A DNA stretch of 64,000 bases, from assembly GCA_002633005.1 (NCBI GenBank), contig NMRA01000087.1:248001-312000 (forward strand), given 5' to 3'. Source of the stretch: Phoronis australis. Its lineage: Eukaryota > Phoronida > Phoronidae. Shown here piece by piece: positions 25,272 to 40,200 of this stretch; the first letter of the stretch is position 1, and each line of letters starts with the position of its first letter. Made by a program: the position numbers and the translations under genes. The notes beneath the pieces were generated by a model. The model had not been told where the DNA came from. It made no database searches and saw only the letters and a program-made list of their open reading frames with translations.

Positions 25272-28200
25272 GTGAGTAGTGAGTTTTTTGCTTGCAGACG
25301 ACAACGACTATATATGGTATGGGAAAGCCACCAGTCAATAGATTAACTTAAATTTGATACCTGTTCTATCGATGGCTAATCTGGAGAAACCTGGTTTGCA
25401 TTTCTTAGATTTTTTTGTATGGTATACTACTGTATAGCATTATTAACAACAATGAGTAAATTCTTCAGTTATTGGTTAGCAGAAAAATTGTTTCCTGTTT
25501 ATAAGGGCTCTAATCCGTAGTTTGTTGATTCAGGGAGATAACATCATGGACTAACGCATCCACATCATCTGTGTAATTTAGCAATTAGCTTCGCAGAGAT
25601 TGGTTTGTGTTCGTGAAGCTCTCTGTTGATTCGACTCTAGGTTTGCAACGTGCAAAATGCATTTTTAGAAACATAACTGAATCACTGAAGGTCTAAGTGT
25701 GTGCTCTATGTACGGAATGTGTTCTTATTGACTCGAGGCTACGTTTTGAGCTGTAAAACTGTCCAGGACACCTCAAATGTTGTTCTAATCTCATTCGCAT
25801 GTTTACATTACTCACTTTTGCGTATTGAAGGGGCACTGATTTGTTTATTGTAAACCTTGAGCTGTAGGTCAGAGCTTGGGCCATTGCGGAGAAATGCATG
25901 CTCATCTCATTACGCGTTCTCTGTAATTGTGTTTAAGATTATAATTTTGATTTGTGAACACGAAACAATGTATGTATGGACCTATGCAGTAGAAATGTCA
26001 GCAAGCATGTACGTGTGTATGTACGTATGTGTAAATGTATGTGAGTATGTACGTATGTATTTACGTATGTAAGTACGTGTGCGTCCATGTATGTATGTAT
26101 GTGTATACGTACGTACGTACGTACAAAAGCACTTATAACAGATAATATTTATTAGTCTTCTAACACGCCAAATTTTCGCCACACGGCGTGAAGACTTATA
26201 ATTATTACTTATACGACATCAACGCGCTGATTTATAACAACACGGTTGTATACGTATAACATAAACACATATGAATATATGCAAGTGCATACGTACCTGC
26301 GCACTGATGTATGCATGCATGAATTTGTGCGTGTGTGAGTGTAGGTAACGCATGTATGCATATTTTCCTTTGTATGTATTATGTGCCCAAAAGAAGGTTT
26401 GAATTCTTGTCAAATGAACTCGGTTGAAGATCAGGGAATCTGGTCATATTTTTTGAAATTTCACAAGATTCAACGTTAATCAGGATTATAATCAATGCAT
26501 GCCAGAAAGTTACTTTTCCCGTATTATCTATTTACCACATTGCGTTTATTTTGCTTTTCGATAATGGAATAGTACGAAAATGCAACACTAGTGTCTCGTT
26601 CTCGGCATCATCTCCTTCATGTGATCACAAATGACTCTCATGGGCCATGTTATTGCGACTTCACGTTTACTCATTATCATGCTTTAATGCATCTTAAAGA
26701 CATTTAAGGTATTTCAATTCTTAGTTTTGCCCTAAATGAATAATATCGTTCAACAATTCCAGTAACGTTGGTGTGTTTCTCTATGTAAACTGTTTTTTGA
26801 AATAAGATTCTTTTGTTTTTGCCGAATCCTAATTATAGCTCCATACGACATCTAAGCAAGTTATGAAGACATAGTAAATGGCTATCAGGGGTTAAAGTTA
26901 AAGGCAAGGCTTTGAACAGGTGATTGGCAATTCGTAGAAACTGCGCGAAAATAATCATCAATATGTATGCCTTTGCGCAAGCGCAAGAGATATAATACCT
27001 TCCGCCTTGCCCCAGTTTCGCGTTTGACGTATAGTTGACACGGAGCAAGATGATCTGGCGCAACTTATTCTACCTCACAAACGACTGACACTAGTTGTCA
27101 CCGCAGTGTCAGTGTGTTCCGTGTCACTTGAGTCCGATCACCTCGTTTCTTGTCAGGTGACCCATGTCCACTTTTGTAGTGTAAATGGGACTGTAGAAAT
27201 GTAACTCACTCCACCATTATGTCGTGGTGTTTTGTTATAACGTTGGTGGCTTGTGTTTATAAAGTAGAAAATGAGATTGATGGCGGCGCTGTAATTTTAA
27301 AATTTTAAGTGTAGTTTACTTTAATTCATAGTTAAAACTATATTGAACATTGCCAACTTCAAAGTAAACTACAATAAGACAGAATCGCTCTATTAAGCAA
27401 AATGTCACCTATTCCGACCACAGTCTAACCATAGCAAACAATCACAGTTAACCTTGTTTAACAACTCGATTTTTGCAATCGTAGCAAACTTAAATCAATA
27501 CCTTCGACATTCACCATTGTGAGAAACGGGATATGCCAAGGTAATAACCATATTATATAAACATCCCTCAATATAACTTTATTAATATTCTAATATTATT
27601 ACAGCTGGTTGCGCAACATATACACACAGAGCTCCGTATTGGCACAGTGCAAACTTAGAACGCGGATAATACTCTGGTTGATAGCTACAGGCTCCAAGAG
27701 CTTTCTTACTTCGACTAGTCACGACATATTTCCTGTCAATTCTTAATCACTTTAAATTTCATGTAAAAGGGTTATCTCTTGGTATGTTTAAACAAACCGT
27801 CGCAACACCTCATTACAGGCACTAAACTAACGTTTATTCAACTGTGCAAAAATTTCTTGAAATACTGGATACTGCTTGATTCGCTCCACCTGTTAACCCA
27901 CGTCAACCAGGTATCTGGAGAGCGCTCAGGGCGAGAAAAGTAAGGTCTCGCAAGACCTCTCAAAATCACACGAGTGAACAGCGAGTGTTCCGCGAGTATC
28001 ATCGAGGGCTTTCTAGTCATCCTAGCAAAATGGCAGCCACGGAAGTGGTTGGCAGGCGAGGTTGGATTGGATTGCATTCACTGTTTTCGTTTCGCAAGCG
28101 AAGATTTTTCGTCTCAGATATGCGGTCTACTGAACGCACATTTGATTGGTTTGTAAGCCTAGAACTGGTCTGGGACATTAGCTTGCACTTGTGGCGATTT

Positions 28201-31200
28201 GTTTTACTTATACAACGGTAACAGTGAACGCAATCCCACAATTCAACACTACAACCTCACCGACCAATCACTCCAATGACCACCATAAGCTTCCGAGCAT
28301 ATTGGCGAAACAATCGCTTAATTTTGTGAGGTCTTGCGTGATTTTGCTTTTCTCGTAAGAAGCGTGGTTTACGGAACGCTCTCCTGTTTTTAATTCTCGT
28401 ATTCTGAGAATGTGGGCAACAGACACAAACAGGGATCCAGGATTTTATGAATGTGACCTTCGTGTCTCAACGCTATTATTACGTTGACGAACATGTAAAG
28501 GTAACGATTTTTATTTTGACTTTGAAGTTATGAAAAAGCACACACACGTTACACACAACATTTTGCCCTTCATATCCGTTTCCGTACACTTAATTTTATC
28601 CGTCCGCCACTGTCTATCGCACTAATGGTTTTCACAAAAAATGAATGTGTATCAAAATAGCTCTTGCGATTTTAGTAGCTTTGCGAGGCCACTAGCTTAT
28701 AACCAGCCTCTTAAAAAACATGGGATGTTATCTGAGTTTTGTTGTCTGTCTGAAACCACGTTTCCCCCGGCAAACGAGGACACAGTGCGTGTTTATTTTC
28801 ACTGTGCATGTTTGTTGTGTCTAGCTTTGAAAGATGCTACCAAAATAATAGCTGGAATTCGCTAACAGGAACCGCTGGTTTGTGGTTACGCTTTTTCGTA
28901 GTGATCAGAATTGCAGAATGTTTACGGGTCAAGGAGGAGCACAGTATCCCTGGCAATTATCACTTACCTTCCCAGCTGCTTTCTCGTCAAAGACGCCTCA
29001 TCTCGCTTTTGGCATTTTCACAACCTATTTACTTGCTTATGAAAACAAATATTTTGGCACGCATCTAATTACTCCAGTCCAACGGCCGGCATTTGAATCT
29101 GGTGGTAGACGGTATTTCGAACTCTCGCGAAGTTGTATATTTCCTGATGACAGAAAGGTACTCCAAAGTAGGGTTCACCAAAAGGTGGCGTTCTCGCGGT
29201 TTTTCTTCCAGGTTTAGTTTAAAGTCGATTCTGTTCGTTAAACCAAAACATTCTACAGACTTTTAATTAAAATTTGGGAAATCCGCGCACACAAGATTAA
29301 TACATGATGTCACTACTGAAAGTAGAAAAGCATTCTAATACGTACGTCATCAATTATTGTTCAAAAAGCAAAACTGCGTCACAATGAAACGTAGCAAACA
29401 CTGTGCCTGAGTTGCCAGTATAACTGGAATATGACGTCACTTTAAAGTTGCAGACAAAGAATCATTTCTGCACATGTTTTTAGACTACTCAAAAACTAGA
29501 CAGAAAAGAACTGAAACTGGTTGGATGTGAAATCTACCGTTAAATAGAACAGAAAAATCGCATCATATCACAATTATTAACCTCCTTCATCAAGGTAATC
29601 CCAAACACTGTTGAAAGCTAAATCTGTTTCTATTAATCTGTGATATTCTAAATAACTCTACATTCTTGTTTTCTTACACCGAACATCCGATGTCGCTGGT
29701 TTATATGACAACAATGTAGTCACGTGGTTCTAGTTCATAACTTGAAACCGAACAGTTCTTGGTGTTAAAGGAGAATGCCACCCGATTTAATTAGTCTTTT
29801 TGCCGTCTTAATCGGTCTATATCCACATCGCCTCGCATACGGTTGACCTTACCTTGCTAAGAGGTGTCGCGTTAACCTGTGAGAAAGGTGAGAAACGACG
29901 CTAGCGACGTCAATGGTTCATATGCAGAGTGAATGCCGCTATGTTGCGGTACATCGTTCTCGCTTGTCCGAACTACTAAGCAGCTGCGAGGAAAGCGGGT
30001 ATGTCGTTTTTTTACTTCCTCGAGAGTCCGAAATGCTTAGGAAGTGGCTCATGGCAGTGAAGAATGAAATGTACGCTGTAAATAGCAAGTATGAGGCCGT
30101 AAAACATCTCCGTGTCTGTGGCCTGCAGACGTCGACAGTGCCTGACGAATGCCGGCTTACCAAATAACTTCATGTGTTCCGTTGTCTGAGCTTGTTCACG
30201 GCGCCTCTCTAACTTAACGATCCACCAGCGAAGTCGGGACTGATGAGCTCTAGCTCGTCCTAAGTCGGGATTGCGACGGTTGCCATGTTGGCGTTTATTA
30301 CTGAGCGTTCAGTTTTAAAATGAATTTTTCTCACCCTAACCAATAGTTATACAAAACTGAAACAAAGTCTGTCTCATTAGATGCAATTCTTAATGCTTTT
30401 GGAGTGTTCGTGAGTGCAAATGATTTGAAAAACCAGCAATGAATAAATCACTGCGTTACCGGCTTTAGGTGCAATAAAACTAGTTGACGGGACATCGAGG
30501 CCGTGTGAGCTCATGCTAATTTAGTGTTTGCTGGCAGAAACTGTTGTGAAACAACTCGATTTCCATCCCACGACCAGGTGTCTTTATTAACATTTACATT
30601 ACTCAAATAATGATAGTCAATGTACAACTTCTGCCCTGACGGTGCTGTGGTCAAAGCGGAACCTAAATTCGCGGCCCCCCGACGAGTAAGTAGATTTGCA
30701 GTTTCGTGGCTAATTCACCAACATAATCACGTGCACTTTACTTTGGCTCACTAGTATAGTATTTTCTTGACTGGAAGTTTAGTTTCCACTGAACTTTGGC
30801 TGGTTTATGTTCGTGATGTCTGATCAGTTTCCTAGCCACTGGCCGTGGTAACGCCGGAGTCAATCCGGGCGGCCGCGACGGGACTGATCGGGCTCCGAGC
30901 CACTGGCCAGGATAACAAGTGTTTTGTGCTTAGAACTCAAAAAATCACAAGTCTAAACAACACAGATCTAGGTTCTCCTGTCTGTATCTCACGGAAAATA
31001 CTTTGAAATTATCTCCGAACAGACCCCAAACTCCTGCTACGGACCTAGTTGGCCTGCCGAACTTTGTAGGCTACGGTGTGTCCAAATACCAATAAATCCG
31101 TAAGAGCGAAATAAAACAACACGTTTTTAAAAGAACTCGGTGTATTTTTAAGGGTTTTACATCGAAGTTTGATGATTTATTGGTGTTAAACGGTGACTTC

Positions 31201-34200
31201 AAGCGATAAGCTGACACCAGTAACCCGTGTTGTGAACTGCTGAACAGACTGCGTGTGAAACCGATGACGTCATTGAATAATTTCAACACCTCCGTCTGCC
31301 GTCAGGTGTCAGGTAACGCAACCGTACGTGTCGTTATGGAGTAGAACTACTCGATCTAAATTGATACAAATTAGGTTGCTTTTTGGGTGACAAGCTCCTT
31401 TAACTCGCCTAAATTAGTCTGATTGTTGTTGCATATCACGTGTTCGTCAACGCGCTTTCTTTCTGACGAAGGTCTCTCACATGACCCATCAGCGGCGACA
31501 CCTCGGACATTATGAATGCCACATCATCCATTCACTGAATTTGTATTTTCGTGTAATATGCATGTCCTGATGACGTCAGGTAGCCGGTGACATCAGAGAT
31601 TGATCTAGTTAACACTGATGTTGTTTTCAGAAGCCGTTTTTCGTGGTTTACTTTCAGGAACTCCGTACATAATTAAGGCAATAACAATAATGATAACAAT
31701 TTGGCCACCCATGTTTGCCCTGTCGATACAGCACGGCTGACTTTGTTAATTTATCAAAAAACATCTGGTAAGACCATTGGTCAACGTGCGGCACATTACC
31801 GAGGATTCGTGTAGTCGCTACGCAGGTTTTAAAAACGCTTTGCAGGTAAGATAAATTATGACTGCCCTGATTCAACAGATGCCCTGTCCAGAAACAGCAC
31901 CAATACCTCATAATATCCGAAGGAATATTCTGAAATTTTTATGCTGTTTCAATCAATCAGAATATTTCGTCAGAATAAACTGTCAGATAGTTCTAGCGTA
32001 TCTGCACTTTTGTCACAATGCCTCGTGCACACAATTCCTGAAAGATTCATTTGAGATGTGTTGTTTTCTTTCATTTTTGACGTAAAATCATGGACAATTT
32101 TAACGCGTGAAACAGTGTTGGGTTAAGGTTTCTCGGACCCCTAAGATGTACAAAGGCTGGGCGCTAGTGGTTTGAGCTATCCTTGGTTGACACAACGTTT
32201 TCGTCCCCCAGATAGCTCGAGCTGTCTGCGTCGCCTACAGATTGCACCCCCCCCCCCCGTCGACACAGCTCTCGAGGGCCCCCTGTGGCTACGACGTGGG
32301 GTCCTCTTTATTTGCTTAATGGAGAAAGCGGCACTAACGGGAAACAAAGGAAGGAACACCTGGCGTGCGTTCAGTAGACGCTAGGCTCTACGCTAGGACC
32401 AAACTATGACCGAGTCAAAGTCACGTGTTCTCATTTAAAATACACGGCAATATCTCACGTAATCTCGCGAAGTCTTGCTTTTTAGCGAGGTCCTAGCGTT
32501 ACTGAACGAGTAGTAGTAGTAATACACTTTATTCACTTTAAGTCAAAAACCAAAAAATACAGTTGATATAAATTTACGCTTATGGAGACTCCGTGAAGGA
32601 CCAGAGAGGTCCGCTGACCACGGAGCCACCAGAGAATAAGAAAGAAAAAATACAGCGTTACAAATAAGCAGAACTATAAAAATTAGGTGATGATGTACTT
32701 TAAAACTACTTGTGTAAAGACTGGGAGAGATTATCGAAAATAGTTACATACAAAGCAGTTGGGAATAGTGCACTCAAGTTCATAATTTTCAAAACAAACA
32801 TTCTTAAAATAATTTATAACAGAGGATAACGAATGGGTAAAAAGTTTTTGGTAGACACTTTCAGGAAGGTTATTAATGATATGAGGTAGGGCATTTCGAA
32901 CTGAATCTTCAACAAATGATTTAGTACAACGGGGAGTATGTAAAAGATGTCGTTGCCTAGTGTAATGTTCATGAACAGACCCANTGAAGAGCGACTGTTT
33001 GTCAAAACAAGAAGTGTAAACTTCCCTCAAACAATTTCAAAGGTTCCAATTGCTGGTTGCAAACTGTTAACTTGGTCGCCATTTATGTTCAAGCATACCG
33101 TACCTATTTTAGTGAGTTATCGTAATTTCCAGTTGACATGCAAGCCGACACTATCTTATAACAGTCTAGTGAATTATTGTTATCCCCTTCAGTCACCTAC
33201 CGACGACGCCAAACAAGATTGAGGCACACGAAACAAGGTGGAGACAAATCTGGAGTCGAGAGCTCAACATGCTGGGCGACATGGTTTTCCCAGTTACTTA
33301 TTGCTATTATCACTCAATCAAAGTTAACGAAGCATACTTGCTGAATAATTATTGTCTTCACTGATAAAAGAAATCAGGGGGCACCTGGGTTCGAACCTGG
33401 GACCTCTCGATCTGCAGTCGAATGCTCTACCACTGAGCTATGCCCCCATCTGTGCTGCTTTCTCTTCAAGTCGTATACCATATCAAATGTCTAAAAAATC
33501 TATTTACTAGAACAGCTTTTTCTAGAGGGGGGCGGCGGACAATTTGGCATTGTGTATACCCGCATGCCAGACGTTATCTGTGATATTACCTTACAAAACA
33601 TAAACGTAATGCAAATATTCTCCAACAATAGAAGACATCAAACTAGATAAAATGAGAAAATATGAACATTTTTATAATACATAGATTTGTGAAGTTAATG
33701 CAATTTGTTAGCAAACTTGTCATTCATATTATATGGAATATCAAACTGACATTGACACTTCGAGTGAAAGTAAACATTTTTTTCAAGACGTAAAGTAAAA
33801 TTATAACTCTACCTGTATTTTTTTGAAATAACTGTAAAGTTTGATTAAGTCAACACTGGTACTGAAACATTTAGTCACGAGTTGGATCTTCATCATACTC
33901 AATAAGCCTTATTGAATAGTAAAGGCAGAGCTCAGACATCCCCGACATCTGATAGGAACTGAGTTAATAAAGCACTCGAGCGTCCCCTGTGGTTACGACG
34001 AGGGGCCCCTATTGCTTAAACGAGAGCTTGGCACTGGCGGAAATCAAGAGAAGGAACAGTTGGACTTGAACCGAGGGCTTATTGTCTTCTCGAGTAAAAG
34101 AAATCAGGGGGCACCTGGGTTTGAACCGGGGACCTCTCGAGCTGCAGTCGAATGCTCTACCACTAAGCTACGCCCCCATCTGGTCTGCTGTCACATGAAG

Positions 34201-37200
34201 TCAAAAGAAAGGAAATCACACGCAAACCTATTTGTCTATGCAGATAGATAATGCATATTTCTACCCAATGATTGTAATGATTCATTTAGTCACTGTTAAC
34301 AAAACATTAATATGGTGGTTATTCAAATGATCACTGGTTGATTGATCACCGTTCGCGAACTCAAGTAGTGATATGTGCTCAAATGAGATGTTACCGAAAA
34401 GAAAGTGCGATAGTCATGAATAACATATCGAATGGAAGTCCTGAATGTATAACATAGTCTAAAAATCTATTTAGTAAAACACCTTTTTTCTACACGGGGC
34501 GGCGGACAATTTGGCTTTGCGCATACCAGCATGCAAGAAGTTATCTATCATATAATTATTAGCTTACTAAACATAAACTTAATACACATATACCGCAACA
34601 ACATAAGGCATTAGTTGATTTTGGATGTAAGGTTAGGTAAAATAAGAAAATGTAAGATTACAATTTATTTTCGGTCTATAATACATAAATTTGTTGTACA
34701 AACATTGGCTGAGCTCGTGACGCTGGGTGTATATGTTGCAGCTTAGTAAATGTTAGGGATACTGGTCATACAAATATATGATACATATCATATATAATAT
34801 CAAACTTAGTAAATGTTAGAGATACTGGTCATACAAATATATGATATATATCATATGTAACTTCAAACTTAGTAAATGTTAGAGATACTGGTCATACAAA
34901 TATATGATACATACCATATGTAATATCAAACTTAGTAAATGTTAGAGATACTGGTCATACAAATATATGATACATATCATATGTAATATCAAACTGACAT
35001 TGATACTTCGAGGGAAACTTAACGTAAGCTGTCCAGACCTTTTTGTGAGAGGGGATTGCGGGTTTTTTTAATCACAGATATATCAAACTTACCATGATAA
35101 AAACTCTAACTGTAAAGTTTTTAGATAATTGTAAATATTGATTAAGTCAACACTACCACTGAAATATTTAGTCATGAGTTGGATATTCAATAAACCTTAT
35201 TGAGCAGTGAAGTCATTCGTCATCTTTTAAGACGAAAGCCCTGAAACCTGAAGGTCACATGCCGTGTTGAAAGTTAAATCTATATTCTGAATGCTCAAGC
35301 ATTGCAACAACGAACAGTACATTAGCTCCAGTACAGACTAGATATCCTCATCAACCTTAGAATCAATGCCATCTGGAGAATTAGCAAATGCAACACTGCG
35401 AGCAGTAGAGTGCATGGTATTAAACGCAGACTTACACCCACAACGAACGACTTAATCCTGGAATTTCCGAGGAGTAGATTGCGGCTCGGTCACCGATTTG
35501 CAGCAAGTTCCTTGCACTGACTTTTCAGCCCCAGCCCACAGAATGAGACATTACAACACCAAACCATTCCTGAATTTGGAGTGGTGATGCATTCTGTTTC
35601 ATTCACAGAGTGGATGTCGTTGTCATTGACTGCTTGACTCATCATGGAAATCTAAATTTGGTCATTGAGATTCATAGTTTCTTGGAGACACGTCAAGTAA
35701 TAGTCCCTAATAAAATAAGTTCAGACTAAGCTGATGTTTTTGTTTAATTGCTTTGGATTTTAAGATGGTTCATGGAATTTTTCAGGTAGTGAGTAATTTC
35801 AAAATTTATCTATCAAAGTATCACATCTCAAAAGTTGTTGAGTAGGTTCAAATGACACTTTCAAAGGGGAATTGCTTTCAGTCCAAGAATTTTGTAGTTT
35901 TTCCCAAATCATGCGTACTTTCCTACATTAAATATGTCGTTTTTACAGTTTACCTTCAGAACGACCAAGTTCGGGCACAAAAAAACAGACTTCTATCGAT
36001 TCGCGGCAACTCATGTCTTCCAGTTGGCTTGGGCGAATTTTTATTAGTGTGACACAAACCGAACTGAGCTGCACCCGTGGTTGACACAGACTAGCTACGC
36101 AGCTCCACCTCGTAGCCTAGTTTTTGCATACATGCCGGTAAGAAAAACAGTTCGCGTGTTAGCCTTACATCGCATACCTGATCCCGATATAACTCTGGCC
36201 TGTATTTAGATTTGGCAGATGGCACTCGGTGCATTGGTTTCGTGGGTCTCCCTGACGAAGTTGGCAGCGCCACATAATGCAAAAATTAAGCTTTGCTTGT
36301 AGAATGACATTTAATCTCCATTTTACTCTGAATGAAGTATGGTCTTAGTGTGCATGGAATATCATTTCAAGCAATGTCTTATAGGCACAAGTGTTTGATA
36401 CATGTTCACTCTGAGCCACTTTCGCCCGACTAATACGTACGCCAAGGGATACTCTAAATCAGGTCTATTTTGTAGATAAACTAAAACATGCCGAAATCAC
36501 CTACGCAGTGCTGTTTCTCATAAAGTATTTTTTTGTTTGACATAGTTAATTTTGAGAAACCTTAGAACTTTTTAATTTAACTCCGAAAGAAGGACCTACA
36601 TACCGAAACTTTTTCGAATAATGAGCCATGAAAGTATGATATTTGGGGATGGGATTCTGTTTCAACCTGTTTCATAGCTGTCCAAAATGAGCCACTTTCG
36701 TCCAACCAGCAGGTACAACTATAGCGGTTTAGCTTCAAGTCGCTGTTGAAAATCGTTTCCCAATGCTTCACCTTTGAATTAGGTGCTATCGGAAACTAGG
36801 AGATTTACGAAAAAAATGCAAGCGATAGTTCAGAAAACTGAACATTTATATCAAAAGAAATTTGATCATGATGCCGATGCCGATGTTTCGCTTTGAATTA
36901 CTGATTTTTAATTATCTAGTTTTACTGAAAAACATAGTAACGCGGGCCAAAGCTGGTTAGTAAAAAGCTCTGTTAAATTCTGCAAGCTTTGCACTTTCAA
37001 CAAATGTATACTTTTACCGGGTTAAGTTCTGTTTTATAGATATTTAATTTCCTAAATGCCCAAACTTGGAGACAAGGTTTAACTAAAAAATCGTTAAAAC
37101 TATCCAATCCTTTGTTTTCACACGTTTAGGACACACTCAAAAGATGTCACTAAAATAAAAACATTGCATGAATTACAGCCCTGTATGTGTTTGCGTTATT

Positions 37201-40200
37201 GTACTCTAAAAGAGTTCTTTTCAATCTGCAGTAAAATACTCAGGGACTTATTTATTTGATGTTACAGATACACGAAGAGACAAGCATTTGATGTACGTCA
37301 TCGCATAATGATATGCCTCTTTTGTGTTCACTAATTTAGAACATGAAATGAGCCTCATCAATTGAAAGAGATCACTTGAGTAGGAACATTTCGTAAATGA
37401 CAGCTCCACATGTGTGTAACGCTTCTACTTTTTCTAAACTCACGAGGAGTTGCTCTTTTCATTTCTACTCAGACAAAGGTCATGGAGCATGCACGCTGAG
37501 ACATTATTGCTTTTTTCGTTAAAGGATGTTAGTGAGGTACTCGATGTGCAGTGATCCGCAATTGAATGGTCAACTTCCAAGCAATGTCCCATTTTTTTCT
37601 CATCAAGTTAAAAGAGAAAAAATACTTGTCAGTTGAATCAGATAGATGATTTGTTTCGAAACAGTTACATATTATTTATTTTATGATCATTGAAAGGGAC
37701 ATTGTCGTTATTACGGCTGAGAACGTATTTTTGGGGCTATTGCTGGATGGAGTAGACTTTATGTTATGTATTTACCAACAACAAAATCCGTTGTATTTTT
37801 ATGCTTTATAACAAATCGCCGATTTTCGTCATTGTCTGCCCGACATTCGCTAAAATCAAGGCCCGGGACTTTACCACTTAAATGTACTTAAAATACTTTG
37901 CCATTTATTGAGTCTCATCGATCCAAAAGTGTATTACTTCGTTTCCTTACAACTGACATGCAGGTCCTGCTAATCACCAGTGTATGCCTCCCGTGTTTTG
38001 GCAAGACATCAGGGAGTAAAAAAGTTATTCATCACTGAAAGGTGCTTGGCTGATATTCGATCACAATGTCTGCCGGATCTAATCTCGACGTAAGCTAGAC
38101 ATTGCATTAAAACGTGAACTTCATCTTCAACTGCCCTACCGGCACATGATGTATCCCCATACCTCAAACCATAAAATCTCCAAAGTTCAACGTCCCCTAA
38201 GGGAGGAGTATTTGAACGAAAGTTATCAAAACTCTTCGGTCCCAGCGTCTCAAATTACTACAAATGTAAAGTTCAGGTACCGGAGCAGACTTTCTGTGCA
38301 ACTTAAGTTTCCAGTCCCAGACCTGACGCTTTGCTCACTTCAAATCTCGATCAACCTGGGCAAAAGCGTTTTCAGCTGTGATAGCCAGTTTAATGGAGTT
38401 CCTACGTGAATATTCAACAAAACACTCACATGACTCTCCCGTTTATATTCGTTAACTGCAAAGTACAAATTTTTAAGTAATATTCAATGAGAATTCATAG
38501 TTCCACTCAACGATTTCCATTGGTAATACCGGTAAGTGTTAATAAGACAAAACTGAATTGCACCCCTCCTACCACCAACAGGCGGTCTTTTATTAACTCC
38601 CAGTAAAGCCTCTCAGCTCCTTGACAAACTGCATTTACATGACGGGTGGCGCCACAGTTGCTGAATCAAAGCATCGAACAGTGAAGAGAATACCTTGTAT
38701 GGCTTACCACAGTAAACCTTATACTTGGCAATTACCAGACCCAGTGCCCTATTGACTGACAGAGCCTTAGCCATAACAACACGATCTAGGTGTTCACTGA
38801 ACGATTCTCCAAGGTATTTGATGTTTCACATCAACTGACAAATTGCCACATTCAAAAACACTTAGCACTTTCTACGCAATATTCATTTTCCCAGCACGAC
38901 GCAGCAGAGTGATTCGCTTATAACTCTTTTGGGGTTTTCTTGTTTACTTCCGCTCGCCACTCACAGCAGTGTCTCATTATCAGATATGTCTGTGTTTGAG
39001 TAAGACTTCGACAATAAGTCGAGATCGGTCTCCATAAATCTAACTGTTCCGATCCTTATTCATTTCCAAGTCATACAATTGCGACCATTACCCAGACCGG
39101 TGCTTATTTAGTAACCGGTGACCCTTTTGACAAGTCACCTGTCTAGCCCGAGAGCGCTCTTGTCCATTGCGAACTTCCCTATTTTTTTCGCAGAATGTGT
39201 TTCCATATGTACTGCAACTGAGCTCTTTTACAAATTGCTCACGTTTGCACGCCTGAAAAAACTTTCGTCTTCTCTTCGAAGTATGCATGCAAATGCTTCA
39301 TCTCTCCCTCCAAGGGTCAACCAATCCTTTCCCTGTCCGTCCGTCCGTCCGGCGTCCGTTGCTCTATCTCCAAAACCCTTTGACGTATGTTCATGAAATT
39401 TGGCACAGGTGTCCCTTTCATAGATTGGGCCGCATGAGCGAACTTTCGGACGGATCTGACCACCTGACGACCGATGTGCCACCTAGTGGCAATTTTAGTT
39501 TTTACGTTTACCTCTGTATCTTCAAAGGTCCTCACTGGATTTTCATAAAATTTGTGAGATAGGCATTTGTTAGTGAGATGACGCTGTGCTAGCGTTTTCA
39601 TATGGATTCGAGGTATTTTGCCCCCCCCCCCTAGTTAGCATTTGTACTGTTTTTGAGTCTGTTTTTGGCGTCCGCTCCTCTATCAACCAAACCACTCTAA
39701 GGATAATTGTGAAAATTGAAATAAATGTTCCTACTGTGATGAGGACGGCAGACGATGATTTTCTGACGACCTCGACTATTGTAGTGCCTCCTAGTGTCAC
39801 TTACTTTTAGGGCCTATTTATGTATCTCTTTAACTGTCTGCAGGATCTTTATTTCATTAAGCAAGTGTTTTTGTATGAAGTTGACAACGGACGACGACGA
39901 CTTTCGGAGGATCCGACGAACGCTGTTTCCCCCTAGTGGCAATATCACCTGTTTCCGTTTTTCTATGTTGCTTTGAAGTTCCGTAACCGATTGTTATGAA
40001 ATTTGATAAATTGCTTTCTATTAATGAAATGATGACATGTTCCAGTTTTCGGATGGATTCGACGTATTTTGCGCCATGTAGTGTCCATTTTTATTGTTAC
40101 CTTGTCTGTTTTTGGCGTCCGCGGTTTTGCCTGTATCTTCCAAACTCTGAGCAGGATCTTTACTAAATTTGGCAAGTGTAGTATGAAGTTAAAAATGGAC

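Larger units (their letters stand above)
34090..35215. repeat. Second copy of the tRNA-Cys duplication
   Basis: It matches 33370-33900 in order but is longer because a 63-bp unit has expanded to four copies before the TATCAAACTGACATTGA block. Confidence 0.68.

Noticed and set aside
25966-26182. Open frames across the TATG/TACG run
   Set aside because: Same artefact of a tetranucleotide repeat open in several frames.
31654-31911. 85-codon minus-strand frame that looks somewhat protein-like
   Set aside because: No motif that I can name and no flanking splice evidence.
32172-32384. 70-codon frame over the poly-C run
   Set aside because: It crosses a homopolymer of uncertain length, overlaps an opposite-strand frame and has no motif.
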